Translations under genes and position numbers: made by a program
In this document: in pieces, positions 6,346-12,569 of the stretch
Layout: every line of letters starts with the position of its first letter
Position numbering within the stretch: position 1 is the stretch's first letter
Notes under the pieces: generated by a model
Told to the model about the DNA's origin: nothing
The model's database searches: none
Seen by the model: only the letters and a program-made list of their open reading frames with translations
Virus record (IMG/VR): IMGVR_UViG_3300036791_000432
Span: 1-26,415 of that record
Strand: one strand, 5' to 3'
Source of the DNA: a virus
DNA length: 26,415 bases

Positions 6346-7626
6346 GTGCTACCCCGGCAAACAAACGCAGCGGATGAGGTCGGCGGCGGCTTGGTGCTTC
6401 CCCACGGGCAGGGATGGGGCGAGCAGCGACACCATCGAGAGGCGCCATGCTCGCCCCACGCCTCCCGAACGATAGAACCTTCCGGGCTCGAGCACACCTT
6501 TGCGGGTGACTCTGTCACCGCTGGGAGCGTAAACTTCCTGGCTGACATAAGACCCGGCGCCGCGACGAGCGCGGCCCGGGCGTGGCACAGGAGGTCTCAG
6601 CTCCCATGCATCACGGATCTTACGACGCAACGACTCACGCTTGCCGACGTAGCTCGACTGCTGCGTGAAGCCGTGAAAGACAACTCCTACCGCGCCACCC
6701 CATTGGGGCTCGAGGTCGCGCGGTACATCAGATGGTTCCGCTCCGAGTGGGGCGCCTCGCCGGGCAGCATCGACAAGTACGAGCAGGCGCTCGCCAGGTT
6801 GGCGTTGTACTTCGCCGACCTCGAGCTCACAGACATGGAAGCCCCGGTCGGCGTGGAACGGCTGCGCGAGTGCCTCGACCATTTCTGGGGTGACCGCGAA
6901 CCGGCAACGAGGGCGCGTGTGATCGCGACGTGGCGGTCGTTCTTCGACTGGGCGATCCGTGAGAACCGCGGCATCATCTCGAACCCGGCCCGCGCGTTGC
7001 GGATGCCGAAACGCCGCGACACGAGGCGGGAGCCGTTCAACGAGTCGTTCGTCCGCAGGGCACTCGCGCAACGGTACGGGTGCGACCGCTGCGGCGTCGT
7101 CCTCGTCCTCTTGTACGGGGTTCGTCGCGCGGAGCTCGCCGGCGTCCAGTTCCGCCACTTCGACTTCGGCTACCGCCAACTCAGCCTGGTCGGGAAGGGC
7201 GGCAAGGTCAGGATCATCCCGATCGTCGAGGAAGAGTTCTGGGTCGACCTCTCATCATTGGAGCTCGAACAGGGCGGAGGCGACATCGCAGCCGACAAGT
7301 ACCTGATCTGCCCACGCCGACGCACAGGGATGAACACCTCGTTTTTCCATCAGAAGCAGATGCTCCCGAGGGCGATCGACAAGTGGTGGTACAACCGCCT
7401 CGAGGAAGTCGGGCTGGTGCAACCAGACGGCCGCAGGGATCACGGGATGCACCGGGGCCGCCACACCGTTGCCACCGAGATTTTGCGCGAGACCGGCAAC
7501 ATCGTCGCCGCCCAGGAACTCCTCGGGCACAGCTCACCGGAAACGACCCGGATGTACTACGCCGGGTTCGACACCCGCGATTTGGAGGCCGTCATCCGGG
7601 CCGCCCGCGAAGGCAGGGACGAATGA
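6346..7626 (+). CDS. int: Tyrosine-family site-specific integrase
   Basis: Integrates and excises the phage genome. Numbered from GTG 6346 (GGAGAGG five bases upstream), a SAM-like core-binding domain covers about 115-220 and the catalytic domain 230-415. The catalytic set is visible: Arg260 (YGVRRAEL), Lys284/287 (GKGGKVRIIPI), His369 and Arg372 (HRGRHT), His395 (LLGHSS) and nucleophile Tyr404 (TTRMYY). The first ~95 residues look unlike protein and have low GC3, so the true start may be further in; GTG 6673 is the next good in-frame codon but lies inside conserved-looking sequence. AGGAGG at 6589-6594 precedes an out-of-frame ATG (6606). No excisionase was recognised. Confidence 0.92.
   Translation: MLPRQTNAADEVGGGLVLPHGQGWGEQRHHREAPCSPHASRTIEPSGLEHTFAGDSVTAGSVNFLADIRPGAATSAARAWHRRSQLPCITDLTTQRLTLADVARLLREAVKDNSYRATPLGLEVARYIRWFRSEWGASPGSIDKYEQALARLALYFADLELTDMEAPVGVERLRECLDHFWGDREPATRARVIATWRSFFDWAIRENRGIISNPARALRMPKRRDTRREPFNESFVRRALAQRYGCDRCGVVLVLLYGVRRAELAGVQFRHFDFGYRQLSLVGKGGKVRIIPIVEEEFWVDLSSLELEQGGGDIAADKYLICPRRRTGMNTSFFHQKQMLPRAIDKWWYNRLEEVGLVQPDGRRDHGMHRGRHTVATEILRETGNIVAAQELLGHSSPETTRMYYAGFDTRDLEAVIRAAREGRDE
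6606..6668 (+). CDS. Possible 20-residue leader ORF inside the integrase 5' region
   Basis: AGGAGG at 6589-6594 is the strongest ribosome site near the integrase and is followed 11 bases later by ATG 6606. This opens a 20-codon frame (MHHGSYDATT and on) that ends with TGA at 6666-6668, four bases before the in-frame integrase GTG at 6673. It could be a coupled leader peptide, or the sign of a frameshift error in the assembly that splits the true integrase start. Short and unsupported by homology. Confidence 0.25.
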   Translation: MHHGSYDATTHACRRSSTAA

Positions 7627-7976
7627 CTGACTTGCTCGACTTTGATCTGTCGGCCGAGAAGACATGGGAGCAGCGATTGGTTCTTGCGAAAGCATCTCGG
7701 CGATGTGCTTGGTGTGGGGAGGCAGTCGAAAAGGGACGAACAACGTTCTGTTCGAAGGACCACAGCAGGCGATACCACGCGAAACGCATGCAGCGGATCA
7801 AGCGGGAACGGAATCTGCGTGACCGTGAGATGCGGGCGGAGATCACCGGTTACATCGAAGAGTTGCGAGAGGCGCGGCGCGAGTGGGGCAAGCTCGAGCG
7901 CTGGACGTTGCGCTGGGACTACAAAGACTGGCGGGGCCGCTGGTACGACGAGTTCAAATCGGATGGAGCGAAATGA
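7623..7976 (+). CDS. Zinc-ribbon-like basic protein, unknown function
   Basis: A 117-residue protein whose ATG overlaps the integrase stop (ATGA). Residues 28-47 form a CxxC-x11-CxxxH pattern (CAWCGEAV then FCSKDH), a treble-clef/zinc-ribbon-like site close to those found in HNH-adjacent and DNA-binding proteins. The rest is highly charged and helical (RMQRIKRERNLRDREMRAE), with a Trp-rich C-terminus (WTLRWDYKDWRGRWYDEF). Coupling to integrase suggests a recombination or directionality accessory role, but I do not recognise the family. No nuclease HNH residues are present. Confidence 0.7.
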   Translation: MTDLLDFDLSAEKTWEQRLVLAKASRRCAWCGEAVEKGRTTFCSKDHSRRYHAKRMQRIKRERNLRDREMRAEITGYIEELREARREWGKLERWTLRWDYKDWRGRWYDEFKSDGAK

Positions 7977-7988
7977 GTGTAATACAGC

Positions 7989-8006
7989 TTTCGCTCAACC
8001 ATGCGG
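7989..8006 (+). repeat. 18-bp exact repeat shared with the initiator-like gene
   Basis: TTTCGCTCAACCATGCGG occurs at 7989-8006 and again at 14811-14828 inside the replication-initiator-like gene, same orientation. In the gene it codes for SLNHA; here it sits at the start of the non-coding region. Confidence 0.9.
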
Positions 8007-8213
8007 CTGGCGGCGCTAGAAGACAGGAAAGCATAGTTGGGTGTCCCCAGCAACCCGATAACCAAGCCAAAGTCCCGGCCGGGAAAGGGCGCTGTGCAGC
8101 GATTACGGGACAGATCATCAGGCGGGTACGAGATAAGCCAGGGAGCCCAGCCTGGGGCCTGCACGTCACAGGTGACGTCACCGATCTCCCTGGGGCACAG
8201 CGCCCGACACTTC

Positions 8214-8284
8214 TAGCGGAATCTCACCGCTGTAACAATCCGACAGGATTTAGCGGGGTTTCCCCTGCAAATAGCGGGGTTTCC
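8214..8284 (+). repeat. Iteron-like TAGCGG repeats
   Basis: TAGCGGGGTTTCC occurs exactly at 8251-8263 and 8272-8284 (period 21), with a degenerate copy TAGCGGAATCTCA at 8214-8226. The last copy ends two bases before the next start codon. A 21-bp period places the sites on one face of the helix, as for iterons or repressor sites. Confidence 0.7.
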
Positions 8285-8286
8285 GG

Positions 8287-8517
8287 GTGAACGACTGGCT
8301 GCTAAGGCAGGTCTGCAAGCTAGCAGCCGAGCTCGCTGACGAGCTCCCCTCAGACACGAACGGCGTCCTCATCGATGTCGAGCTTCGAGTACTGATCGAC
8401 GAACCGAGTCTCTCCCAAGGGCCGTCATCTGTGACAGAGCACGTTCGTCGCGTCCGCTCGAACTTCGGCGAATGGAACGGCACCGACCGAATCACGAAGG
8501 AGCGATTCGGCTGGTGA
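8287..8517 (+). CDS. Small early protein, unknown function
   Basis: A 76-residue protein with GTG start at 8287, the first gene of the early operon. The N-terminal half is helical and acidic (LLRQVCKLAAELADELPSD), followed by a strand-like segment (GVLIDVELRVLIDEP). No motif is recognised. Its ribosome site would have to come from the GGGG inside the last TAGCGG repeat, so a factor bound at that repeat could affect translation. The stop overlaps the methyltransferase GTG (GTGA). Codon use is weaker than in its neighbours. Confidence 0.55.
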   Translation: MNDWLLRQVCKLAAELADELPSDTNGVLIDVELRVLIDEPSLSQGPSSVTEHVRRVRSNFGEWNGTDRITKERFGW

Positions 8518-9584
8518 ACGGCACGGCCCTCGCGATCCGCGACGAGACCGGGTACCTCGCGGCGTGCTCAGAGATCCGCGCGCTCGTCGAACGGATCGAA
8601 ACCGTCGGCGACGCCAAAGACCTCGCCGACCGGGCTCGTGCCGCTCAGGTGTGGGCCGAGCGTGCCGGCCTTGCACAGTCACAAGTGAATGTCGCGATCG
8701 TCGCGAAGCTCTGGGCCGAGCGACGTGCCGGTGAGCTCTTAGCGGTTCCGCCAGGAAACCGCTACACGGGCAAGACCCTCCCGGTCAATGTCAGCAAGGG
8801 TCAATCGCACCGCTGGCAGAAGCTCGCCGGGCTGCCGCTCGCTTTCTACGAGCAGGCGGTCGCCGACGCCGTGGCCGCTGGCCGCGTCACCCTCGAAGAG
8901 GTCTTCCGACGTGTCGATCGTCTCGCCCGCGAGGACGCGAACGCCGCCGCGGAGCACGAGCTCCTCGCCGATCTCGCCGAGCGTGGCGGACCGACGTGGT
9001 CGATCACGCACGCCGATTTGCGCGACTTCGACCCGGGTCCAGTTGACGCGATTGTCACCGACCCGCCTTACATCACCGAGGACGCGGTCGAGCTCTACGC
9101 CGAGCTCGGCCGTTTCGCCCTGCGCACGCTCAGACCGGGCGGCGCGCTGCTCACGATGGTCTCGCATCAGCTCCTCCTCGGGGCGCTCGACGCACTCGCG
9201 CAACCCGGGCTGGTCTACCGCTGGATGATCGCCTACCTCTACGGCTCACACGAATCGACGGTCGCGATGCATCACCGCGTCCAGGACTGTTGGAAGCCGG
9301 TCCTCGTCTACCACCACGGCGCGTGGTCGTCGACGACACCGATGTTCCCTGACGTCGTCTCGAGCGGGCGCCACCAACAGAAGGACGTGCACCCGTGGCA
9401 GCAGACGCTCGCCGGCACACGGCAGCTCGTCCGTGCCGTGGCGCGCCCAGGTGACATTGTGTGCGACCCATTCACCGGCGCGGGCACAACAACTGTCGCG
9501 GCGCTCGCCGAGTCATGCCACTTTGTCGGCTGCGACATCGACGCGAACACGGTCGAGGTCGCACGCAATCGGATAGCCGCATGA
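8514..9584 (+). CDS. DNA methyltransferase (DPPY type, beta order) with N-terminal accessory domain
   Basis: A 356-residue S-adenosylmethionine-dependent amino-methyltransferase, modifying adenine N6 or cytosine N4. The catalytic motif TDPPY is at 182-186 and the SAM motif CDPFTGAGTT at 317-326; catalytic before SAM motif is the beta-class order. Residues 1-145 are a helical domain (ADRARAAQVWAERAG; SKGQSHRWQKLAGLP) seen in many phage methylases. GTG 8514 is preferred over an ATG at 8472 because it overlaps the previous stop and has GGAG upstream. No partner endonuclease is nearby, so protection against host restriction is the likely role. Confidence 0.88.
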   Translation: MNGTALAIRDETGYLAACSEIRALVERIETVGDAKDLADRARAAQVWAERAGLAQSQVNVAIVAKLWAERRAGELLAVPPGNRYTGKTLPVNVSKGQSHRWQKLAGLPLAFYEQAVADAVAAGRVTLEEVFRRVDRLAREDANAAAEHELLADLAERGGPTWSITHADLRDFDPGPVDAIVTDPPYITEDAVELYAELGRFALRTLRPGGALLTMVSHQLLLGALDALAQPGLVYRWMIAYLYGSHESTVAMHHRVQDCWKPVLVYHHGAWSSTTPMFPDVVSSGRHQQKDVHPWQQTLAGTRQLVRAVARPGDIVCDPFTGAGTTTVAALAESCHFVGCDIDANTVEVARNRIAA

Positions 9585-10015
9585 CCGTCGAACGTCGCGA
9601 CGGACAACACGCGAACACGTTCGCGCGCGAGATCCGCTCTGTGAACGGTGGCGGCACGATCCCCGGCGAGTGGGGCTGCCGGGTCGTCGACCTCGACCGC
9701 GTCTACGCGCTGATCAATGAGCACGAGCCGATCTCCGTGATGACGGAAGGCCGACTGTGGGCCTGGTACCGGATCCCGATCGAACTTGTCGCGCTGGCCG
9801 AGCTCAAGACGTCACGTGACTTGCAGCAGTCGTGGGCCGTCACCCAAGCGCTAGCCCTGCAAGCCTCGATCCCCGGGTTTCGGGTGCTGCACCACGACAG
9901 CGGCACCATCGACGTCACCGACCTCTCGAGCAAGACGACCCGGTATCCGTCGGCGCGCGACTTTGTTAGCGCTGCAATCCGACCGCTTTTCTGGGCGAAG
10001 GAACTCCCGTTTTGA
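9581..10015 (+). CDS. Hypothetical early protein
   Basis: A 144-residue soluble protein starting at ATG 9581, overlapping the methyltransferase stop (ATGA). It is mixed alpha/beta with several aromatic residues (GRLWAWYRIPIELVAL near 64-79). No known motif, cysteine cluster or membrane segment was seen. The tight coupling to the methyltransferase could mean an accessory function. I do not recognise the family. Confidence 0.65.
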   Translation: MTVERRDGQHANTFAREIRSVNGGGTIPGEWGCRVVDLDRVYALINEHEPISVMTEGRLWAWYRIPIELVALAELKTSRDLQQSWAVTQALALQASIPGFRVLHHDSGTIDVTDLSSKTTRYPSARDFVSAAIRPLFWAKELPF

Positions 10016-10104
10016 TGTCACGGCGGTCTGACGAGTCCTGCCGTGCCGGCATGGCAGGGCCGGCCCACGCTATGAGAGGCGCACAGGGCCGGCCCCAGCC
10101 ATGA
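10015..10104 (+). CDS. Possible 29-residue ORF carrying GGGCCGGCCC repeats
   Basis: ATG 10015 overlaps the upstream stop (TGATG) and its own stop overlaps the next ATG (ATGA), so it bridges the coupled gene chain. The product is short and low in complexity. The sequence contains CAGGGCCGGCCC twice (10055-10066 and 10084-10095, period 29), each with a perfect 10-base palindrome. It may be only a translated linker or a site for a protein. Confidence 0.3.
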   Translation: MSRRSDESCRAGMAGPAHAMRGAQGRPQP

Positions 10105-10283
10105 CCGTTCTGTTGCTCAGCCTTGCTGTTGCCGCGCTCCTGATCGGCTGCCTGTACGCCGTGGTGTGGCTGCGGTGGCGCTACAGGCTCGCGAGGCGCC
10201 GCCGGCAAAGGCTTGTCGAGCGTGAGTGCTGGCGCGACCAGTTGGACCGCGACGAGCGACGGCTCCGGTTAGGGCTCCCATGA
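10101..10283 (+). CDS. Small membrane protein with basic cytoplasmic tail
   Basis: A 60-residue protein with one membrane segment at about 2-24 (TVLLLSLAVAALLIGCLYAVVWL) followed by a strongly basic and charged tail (RWRYRLARRRRQRLVER). The positive-inside rule gives an outside N-terminus and a cytoplasmic tail. It lies in the early operon, coupled to both neighbours by 4-base overlaps. Function unknown; recruitment of phage DNA or proteins to the membrane would fit the shape but is speculation. Confidence 0.6.
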   Translation: MTVLLLSLAVAALLIGCLYAVVWLRWRYRLARRRRQRLVERECWRDQLDRDERRLRLGLP

Positions 10284-10465
10284 AAACCGCGGCGAAGGTC
10301 GACGCGATCCGCGCCCAGTGGCGCCAGGTCGAGAACGACGTCGAATGGTGCGGCGCCCCCGAGATTCTCGAGCACGGCGTGATCATCGGTTTGCTGCTCG
10401 GCCAGTTCGCCGACATGGTCGACGCGCTCGAGCTCGACGAGCCGATCGAGGCGATTGGCGCATGA
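10280..10465 (+). CDS. Small helical protein, unknown function
   Basis: A 61-residue protein starting at ATG 10280 (overlaps the upstream stop by 4 bases). It is predicted all-helical with an acidic C-terminus (FADMVDALELDEPIEAIGA). No motif recognised. Part of the coupled early chain. Confidence 0.55.
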   Translation: MKTAAKVDAIRAQWRQVENDVEWCGAPEILEHGVIIGLLLGQFADMVDALELDEPIEAIGA

Positions 10466-10492
10466 ACGTGACCCCGAGCGAAGGAGGACGTT

Positions 10493-10837
10493 ATCTGCTC
10501 CCGCCTCCCCATCCTGGCCGCACCCGTGGCGGCCGTCGCGATCGCGCTCCCGGCCAACGCCGCGGCCGGGAGCGCGACCCCAACCACGTTGATGCACGCG
10601 TTCGTGTGCATCCACCACTACGAAGGCAGCTGGACCGACCCCAACCCGCCCTACTACGGCGGGCTGCAAATGGACTGGACGTTCATGGCCACGTATGGCG
10701 CCGAGTATTTGCGTGCGTGGGGCCCGGCGAACAACTGGCCGCCCATGATCCAGATCGCTGTTGCTATCCGAGCGTATTTGTCCGGGCGTGGTTTCTGGCC
10801 GTGGCCGGTGTCGGCCAGGTTGTGCGGGCTGATCTGA
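10493..10837 (+). CDS. Secreted RPF/transglycosylase-like protein with apparent ATC start
   Basis: Read from ATC 10493 the product is 114 residues: an N-terminal Sec-type signal (CSRLPILAAPVAAVAIALPA, 2-21, cleavage near ANA-AA) and a small lysozyme-fold domain. The pattern C39-x4-E44-GSW, YYGGLQMD (54-61), IQIAVAIRAY and FWPWP...C111 matches resuscitation-promoting-factor-like wall hydrolases, with Glu44 as the likely catalytic acid. AAGGAGGA (10481-10488) ends four bases before ATC. The frame has no ATG, GTG or TTG until GTG 10526, which would delete the charged start of the signal. Its place in the early operon, far from the lysis genes, is unusual. Confidence 0.72.
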   Translation: MCSRLPILAAPVAAVAIALPANAAAGSATPTTLMHAFVCIHHYEGSWTDPNPPYYGGLQMDWTFMATYGAEYLRAWGPANNWPPMIQIAVAIRAYLSGRGFWPWPVSARLCGLI

Positions 10838-10838
10838 C

Positions 10839-11213
10839 GTGATCGCCGCCCTCTACGTCGAGACGAACGGCGTCTACTACGGCCTCGAGCATCCGGCGCG
10901 GTCGCAGGCGTGGCGAGCATTCGCGCTGCCGTATCCGATGCGAGGCTGGGCGAACGGGCTCGGTGATCCAGGGTGGGCGATCGAAGTCGATCAGCACGCC
11001 TACGGGTTCCCGACCCGCAAAAACACGTGGCTCTACTGCGTAGGCACAGACCTCGGCCCGATCGAGCAGTACCGGGCGCCGTACGGAACGCCCGGCTGTG
11101 ACGCACTCTGGAGCACCGAGCGCGCTCGCACGCCGCTCGCGTTCCGTGATGCGCTCCTGGCGATGGCCCGTTCGGCTTCGCCTGCGCTCGCGGCGGGTGG
11201 GCAACAGCGATGA
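10839..11213 (+). CDS. Internally shortened methylase-like phage protein
   Basis: A 124-residue protein with GTG start at 10839. The beginning (ALYVETNGVYYGL) and the remainder (LEHPARSQAWRAFALP, KNTWLYCVG, RTPLAFRDALLAMAR) match the two ends of a phage protein family that I remember as roughly 180-220 residues. In that family a central block with an AHPPC motif, resembling a methyltransferase catalytic loop, lies between them. Here YYG is joined directly to LEHP, so the central block seems deleted in frame around 10880-10890. If so the protein is probably catalytically dead. The family comparison is from memory. Confidence 0.6.
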   Translation: MIAALYVETNGVYYGLEHPARSQAWRAFALPYPMRGWANGLGDPGWAIEVDQHAYGFPTRKNTWLYCVGTDLGPIEQYRAPYGTPGCDALWSTERARTPLAFRDALLAMARSASPALAAGGQQR

Positions 11214-11482
11214 ACGGTGTAGACACAGCCGCCGCGCGCGGGCGGTTGGCGAAGATTGACGCGCTACTGCGCCCGAAGCTCATGGCCCCGTCGGATGCAT
11301 CGACGCTGCTTCTCGTGGAGATTCTGCTCGCCGCGTGGGAAGAACTGCATCGGGAGATGGCGCCCTGTGGTTGCGCTGAGCGCTGCGGCGACGACGGCGA
11401 CACTGACGGCCCCGGAGTGTGCAAGGGACTGCCCCTCCCGCCGAAGCCGCCTCTCGTTGAGATTGTGCTGGTGCCCCGGTGA
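11210..11482 (+). CDS. Small protein with CxC...C cluster, unknown function
   Basis: A 90-residue protein starting at ATG 11210. An N-terminal helix-rich part (ARGRLAKIDALLRPKLM; LLLVEILLAAWEELHREM) is followed by a Cys-containing segment CGCAERC (53-59) and a further Cys at 71, possibly a metal site. Its first codons (NGVDTAA) are almost the same as those of the next gene. Stop and next GTG overlap. No family recognised. Confidence 0.6.
   Translation: MNGVDTAAARGRLAKIDALLRPKLMAPSDASTLLLVEILLAAWEELHREMAPCGCAERCGDDGDTDGPGVCKGLPLPPKPPLVEIVLVPR
11215..11233 (+). repeat. 19-bp repeat at the 5' ends of two neighbouring genes
   Basis: CGGTGTAGACACAGCCGCC is found exactly at 11215-11233 and 11484-11502, just inside the 11210 and 11479 genes. 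The two proteins share MxGVDTAA at their start and differ afterwards, so this is a shared 5' end and not a whole-gene duplication. Confidence 0.9.
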
Positions 11483-11748
11483 GCGGTGTAGACACAGCCG
11501 CCCTCGAAGCCGCGCTCAAAGCGTGGGAGGCCGACGAAATAGGCGTTCTGGACATTGAGGAAGTGTTGCTCCCCGCTCTCCCGGCGCTTCTCACCATCGC
11601 CACGGCAGCCGAGCGGTTGATGACCGAGGCGTATGTCGCTCCGTCTACGGCGTGGGACGCGGCGACATTACCGCTAATGGTGAAAGTGGAGACGTACACC
11701 GCGCTCCGTGCGGCGTTGGATGGGGTCACAGACGAGGCGAAACCATGA
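11479..11748 (+). CDS. Small acidic helical protein, unknown function
   Basis: An 89-residue protein starting at GTG 11479, overlapping the upstream stop. It is helical and acidic (LEAALKAWEADEIGVLDIEEVLL). Its first eight residues match the 11210 protein through the 19-bp repeat. There are no cysteines, membrane segments or recognised motifs. The stop overlaps the following ATG. Confidence 0.6.
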   Translation: MSGVDTAALEAALKAWEADEIGVLDIEEVLLPALPALLTIATAAERLMTEAYVAPSTAWDAATLPLMVKVETYTALRAALDGVTDEAKP

Positions 11749-12569
11749 ACGTCGGCGACCGCGTCCAGGCACGCGACGGCACCCAGGGCGTCGTCACCGG
11801 GTTCGAGACCACCCCGCGCGGGTGGCCGCTCGTCCGGTTCACCGACCGCCCGCGCCCGACCCCCGGCACGTACCCGCCGTGGCTACTGACCGTCATCGAA
11901 AGGAAAACCATGTCAGAAAATCTGCCGGCCCTACGCGACGAGGCAGGAGTATTCGAGCTGAACCAGAGGCGCGCAAAAGCGTACTCGGAATCTGGTTACT
12001 GGCCTGACGCCAGTAAACTCGCGCAGGCACTCGTAAAGATCGAGGCCGGACGTTCGCTCGGGATAAACCCGCTGATGGCGATGAACGAGATCCACGTCAT
12101 CGAGGGCAAACCTGGTGTCGGTGCCGGCGCGTGCGCCGCACTGGTGAAGGCGCACCCACGCTACGACTACCGGGTCAACGAGCTGACCGGTGAACGATGC
12201 ACGATCAGTTTCTACGAGCGTGGCCACCGGATCGGCGTCTCGACGTTCACGCTCGACGACGCCAAGACGGCGAAGCTGATGAACCGCGGCAACTGGATCA
12301 CCTATCCGCGGAACATGCTGTACGCCCGCGCGATGACGAACGGCGTCGGCTGGTTCTGCCCCGACGTGTTCATGGGCAAGGTGTACACACCGGAGGAGCT
12401 CGGCGACGACAGCTACCCGCCGCCTGAGCTGCCCGACGCTGGGGATGTCACCCCGATCGACGACCCCTACCTGGTCGACGAGGACATCGAGTTCGGCGAC
12501 CCGCTCGAGGCCGACAGCGAAGCCGAGCTGCAAACGCTCGAAGCGCTGCACGAGATGACCGATGAGTAA
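11745..12569 (+). CDS. RecT-like single-strand annealing protein, fused in frame to a small KOW/SH3-like leader
   Basis: From ATG 11745 the frame codes 274 residues. The first 55 (GDRVQARDGTQGVVTGF and on) look like a stand-alone SH3/KOW-type small phage protein that has no stop. AAAGGAAAACC then precedes an in-frame ATG at 11910, the normal start of a 219-residue RecT-like protein. Counted from 11910, the hallmarks are IEAGRSLGINPLMAMNEIHV (44-63), GKPGVGA (67-73) and GNWITYPRNMLYARAM...CPD...YTPEEL (127-164). RecT-type proteins anneal complementary DNA strands in recombination. No paired exonuclease or SSB gene was recognised. Confidence 0.78.
   Translation: MNVGDRVQARDGTQGVVTGFETTPRGWPLVRFTDRPRPTPGTYPPWLLTVIERKTMSENLPALRDEAGVFELNQRRAKAYSESGYWPDASKLAQALVKIEAGRSLGINPLMAMNEIHVIEGKPGVGAGACAALVKAHPRYDYRVNELTGERCTISFYERGHRIGVSTFTLDDAKTAKLMNRGNWITYPRNMLYARAMTNGVGWFCPDVFMGKVYTPEELGDDSYPPPELPDAGDVTPIDDPYLVDEDIEFGDPLEADSEAELQTLEALHEMTDE
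11898..11912 (+). promoter_or_regulatory. Internal ribosome site and ATG for the RecT-like protein
   Basis: GAAAGGAAAACC immediately precedes ATG 11910 in the frame of the preceding small ORF. It should give separate production of the 219-residue RecT-like protein in addition to the longer fused product. Confidence 0.6.
12555..12567 (+). repeat. 13-bp repeat at two successive gene junctions
   Basis: ATGACCGATGAGT occurs at 12555-12567 and 12763-12775, each spanning the end of one gene and the ATG of the next. The piece between them is exactly one small gene (12562-12777). Confidence 0.85.

Larger units (their letters stand above)
7977..8286 (+). promoter_or_regulatory. Palindrome-rich non-coding region before the early operon
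   Basis: This 310-base stretch has an open frame, but its third-position GC is near half, unlike all real genes here, and it is packed with palindromes. TCCCGGCCGGGA (8073-8084) and GGTGACGTCACC (8171-8182) are perfect 12-base palindromes. GGGCGCTGTG (8087-8096) pairs with CACAGCGCCC (8196-8205), and CCAGGGAG (8138-8145) with CTCCCTGG (8186-8193). Three TAGCGG-type repeats close the region. It could be an origin or partition-type site, attP arms, an operator array, or a structured leader RNA of the early operon. Confidence 0.55.

Noticed and set aside
7977-8286. tRNA, hammerhead ribozyme or group I intron
   Set aside because: No T-loop GTTCGA-type motif with cloverleaf, no CTGATGA/GAAA core and no group I P7-type core could be found; the fold remains unassigned.
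7973-8290. 105-codon plus-strand ORF after the zinc-ribbon gene (ATGA overlap)
   Set aside because: Third-position GC is about half, unlike real genes here, and the sequence is dominated by palindromes and repeats; treated as non-coding, with some doubt because the start is coupled.
10318-10842. 174-codon plus-strand ORF over the RPF-like gene
   Set aside because: Arg/Pro-rich shadow frame; the overlapping frame from 10493 has a signal peptide and conserved RPF-like motifs.
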